Assembly (NCBI GenBank): GCA_050288085.1
Contig: JBNKDD010000362.1
Coordinates: 1 to 5,170, forward strand
Source of the DNA: JBNKDD01 sp050288085
GTDB taxonomy: Bacteria > Chloroflexota > Anaerolineae > Aggregatilineales > UBA3940
Direction of reading: 5' to 3'
Length of the DNA stretch: 5,170 bases
In this document: in pieces, positions 5,160 through 5,170 of the stretch
Layout: every line of letters begins with the position of its first letter
Numbering within the stretch: position 1 is the first letter of the stretch
Position numbers and translations under genes: made by a program
Notes under the pieces: model-generated
What the model was told of the DNA's origin: nothing
Seen by the model: the letters and a program-made list of their open reading frames with translations, nothing else
Databases searched by the model: none

Positions 5160-5170
5160 ATGCGGCTGCA
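5160..5170 (+). CDS. Possible start of a divergent gene cut by the right edge
   Basis: ATG at 5160 is preceded by AAGGA (5146-5150) with a 9-nt spacer, a good ribosome-binding arrangement, after about 160 bases with no gene. Only three full codons (Met-Arg-Leu) are visible, so no product can be named. The layout, a regulator and transporter operon reading left and a gene reading right from a shared control region, is common, but this call rests only on the ribosome site and start codon. Confidence 0.3.

Overview
The window is almost entirely one leftward (minus-strand) operon for a branched-chain-amino-acid-type (LivJ/K-H-M-G-F, HAAT family) ABC importer, headed by its likely regulator. In transcription order, from right to left, it holds: a GntR/FadR-type (FCD) regulator (4931..4209); a lipoprotein substrate-binding protein (4107..2821); LivG-type ATPase (2718..1996); LivF-type ATPase (1951..1232); LivH-type permease (1214..318); and the first 104 codons of a LivM-type permease (312..1) that runs off the left edge. 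The gaps are short: 101 nt between regulator and binding protein, 102 nt between binding protein and livG, 44 nt (38 nt with the alternative livF start), 17 nt, and 5 nt between livH and livM. Each transporter gene has a Shine-Dalgarno sequence, so one polycistronic transcript is the simplest reading.

The right-hand end (4932-5170) is the control region. It holds a good minus-strand sigma70-type promoter (TTGACA, 18 nt spacer, TACAAT). A large AT-rich inverted repeat with 15-bp arms overlaps the -10 and the expected start site, as expected for an operator of the adjacent regulator. A perfect plus-strand TATAAT lies inside the promoter spacer. A Shine-Dalgarno and ATG at the extreme right edge hint at a divergent gene, of which only about 11 bases are present.

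How it should work (family knowledge plus inference): the lipoprotein captures a small polar ligand outside the membrane. LivH and LivM form the channel, LivG and LivF hydrolyse ATP, and the FCD regulator senses a small organic acid or related effector and controls transcription. The binding protein lacks an obvious classic Leu/Ile/Val-binding signature and is rich in aromatic residues, so the real ligand is unknown. The organism is a bacterium of moderate GC. A binding protein anchored as a lipoprotein suggests a Gram-positive-like or Chloroflexota-like envelope. The protein style (Cys followed by a Pro/Glu/Ala/Gly-rich linker) would fit Chloroflexota, but this is a weak inference.

I found no RNA gene, CRISPR array, insertion sequence or clear novel system. 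The points most worth checking are the operator/promoter architecture, the unusual recognition helix of the regulator, the paired hairpins between the binding protein and livG, and the unknown ligand.
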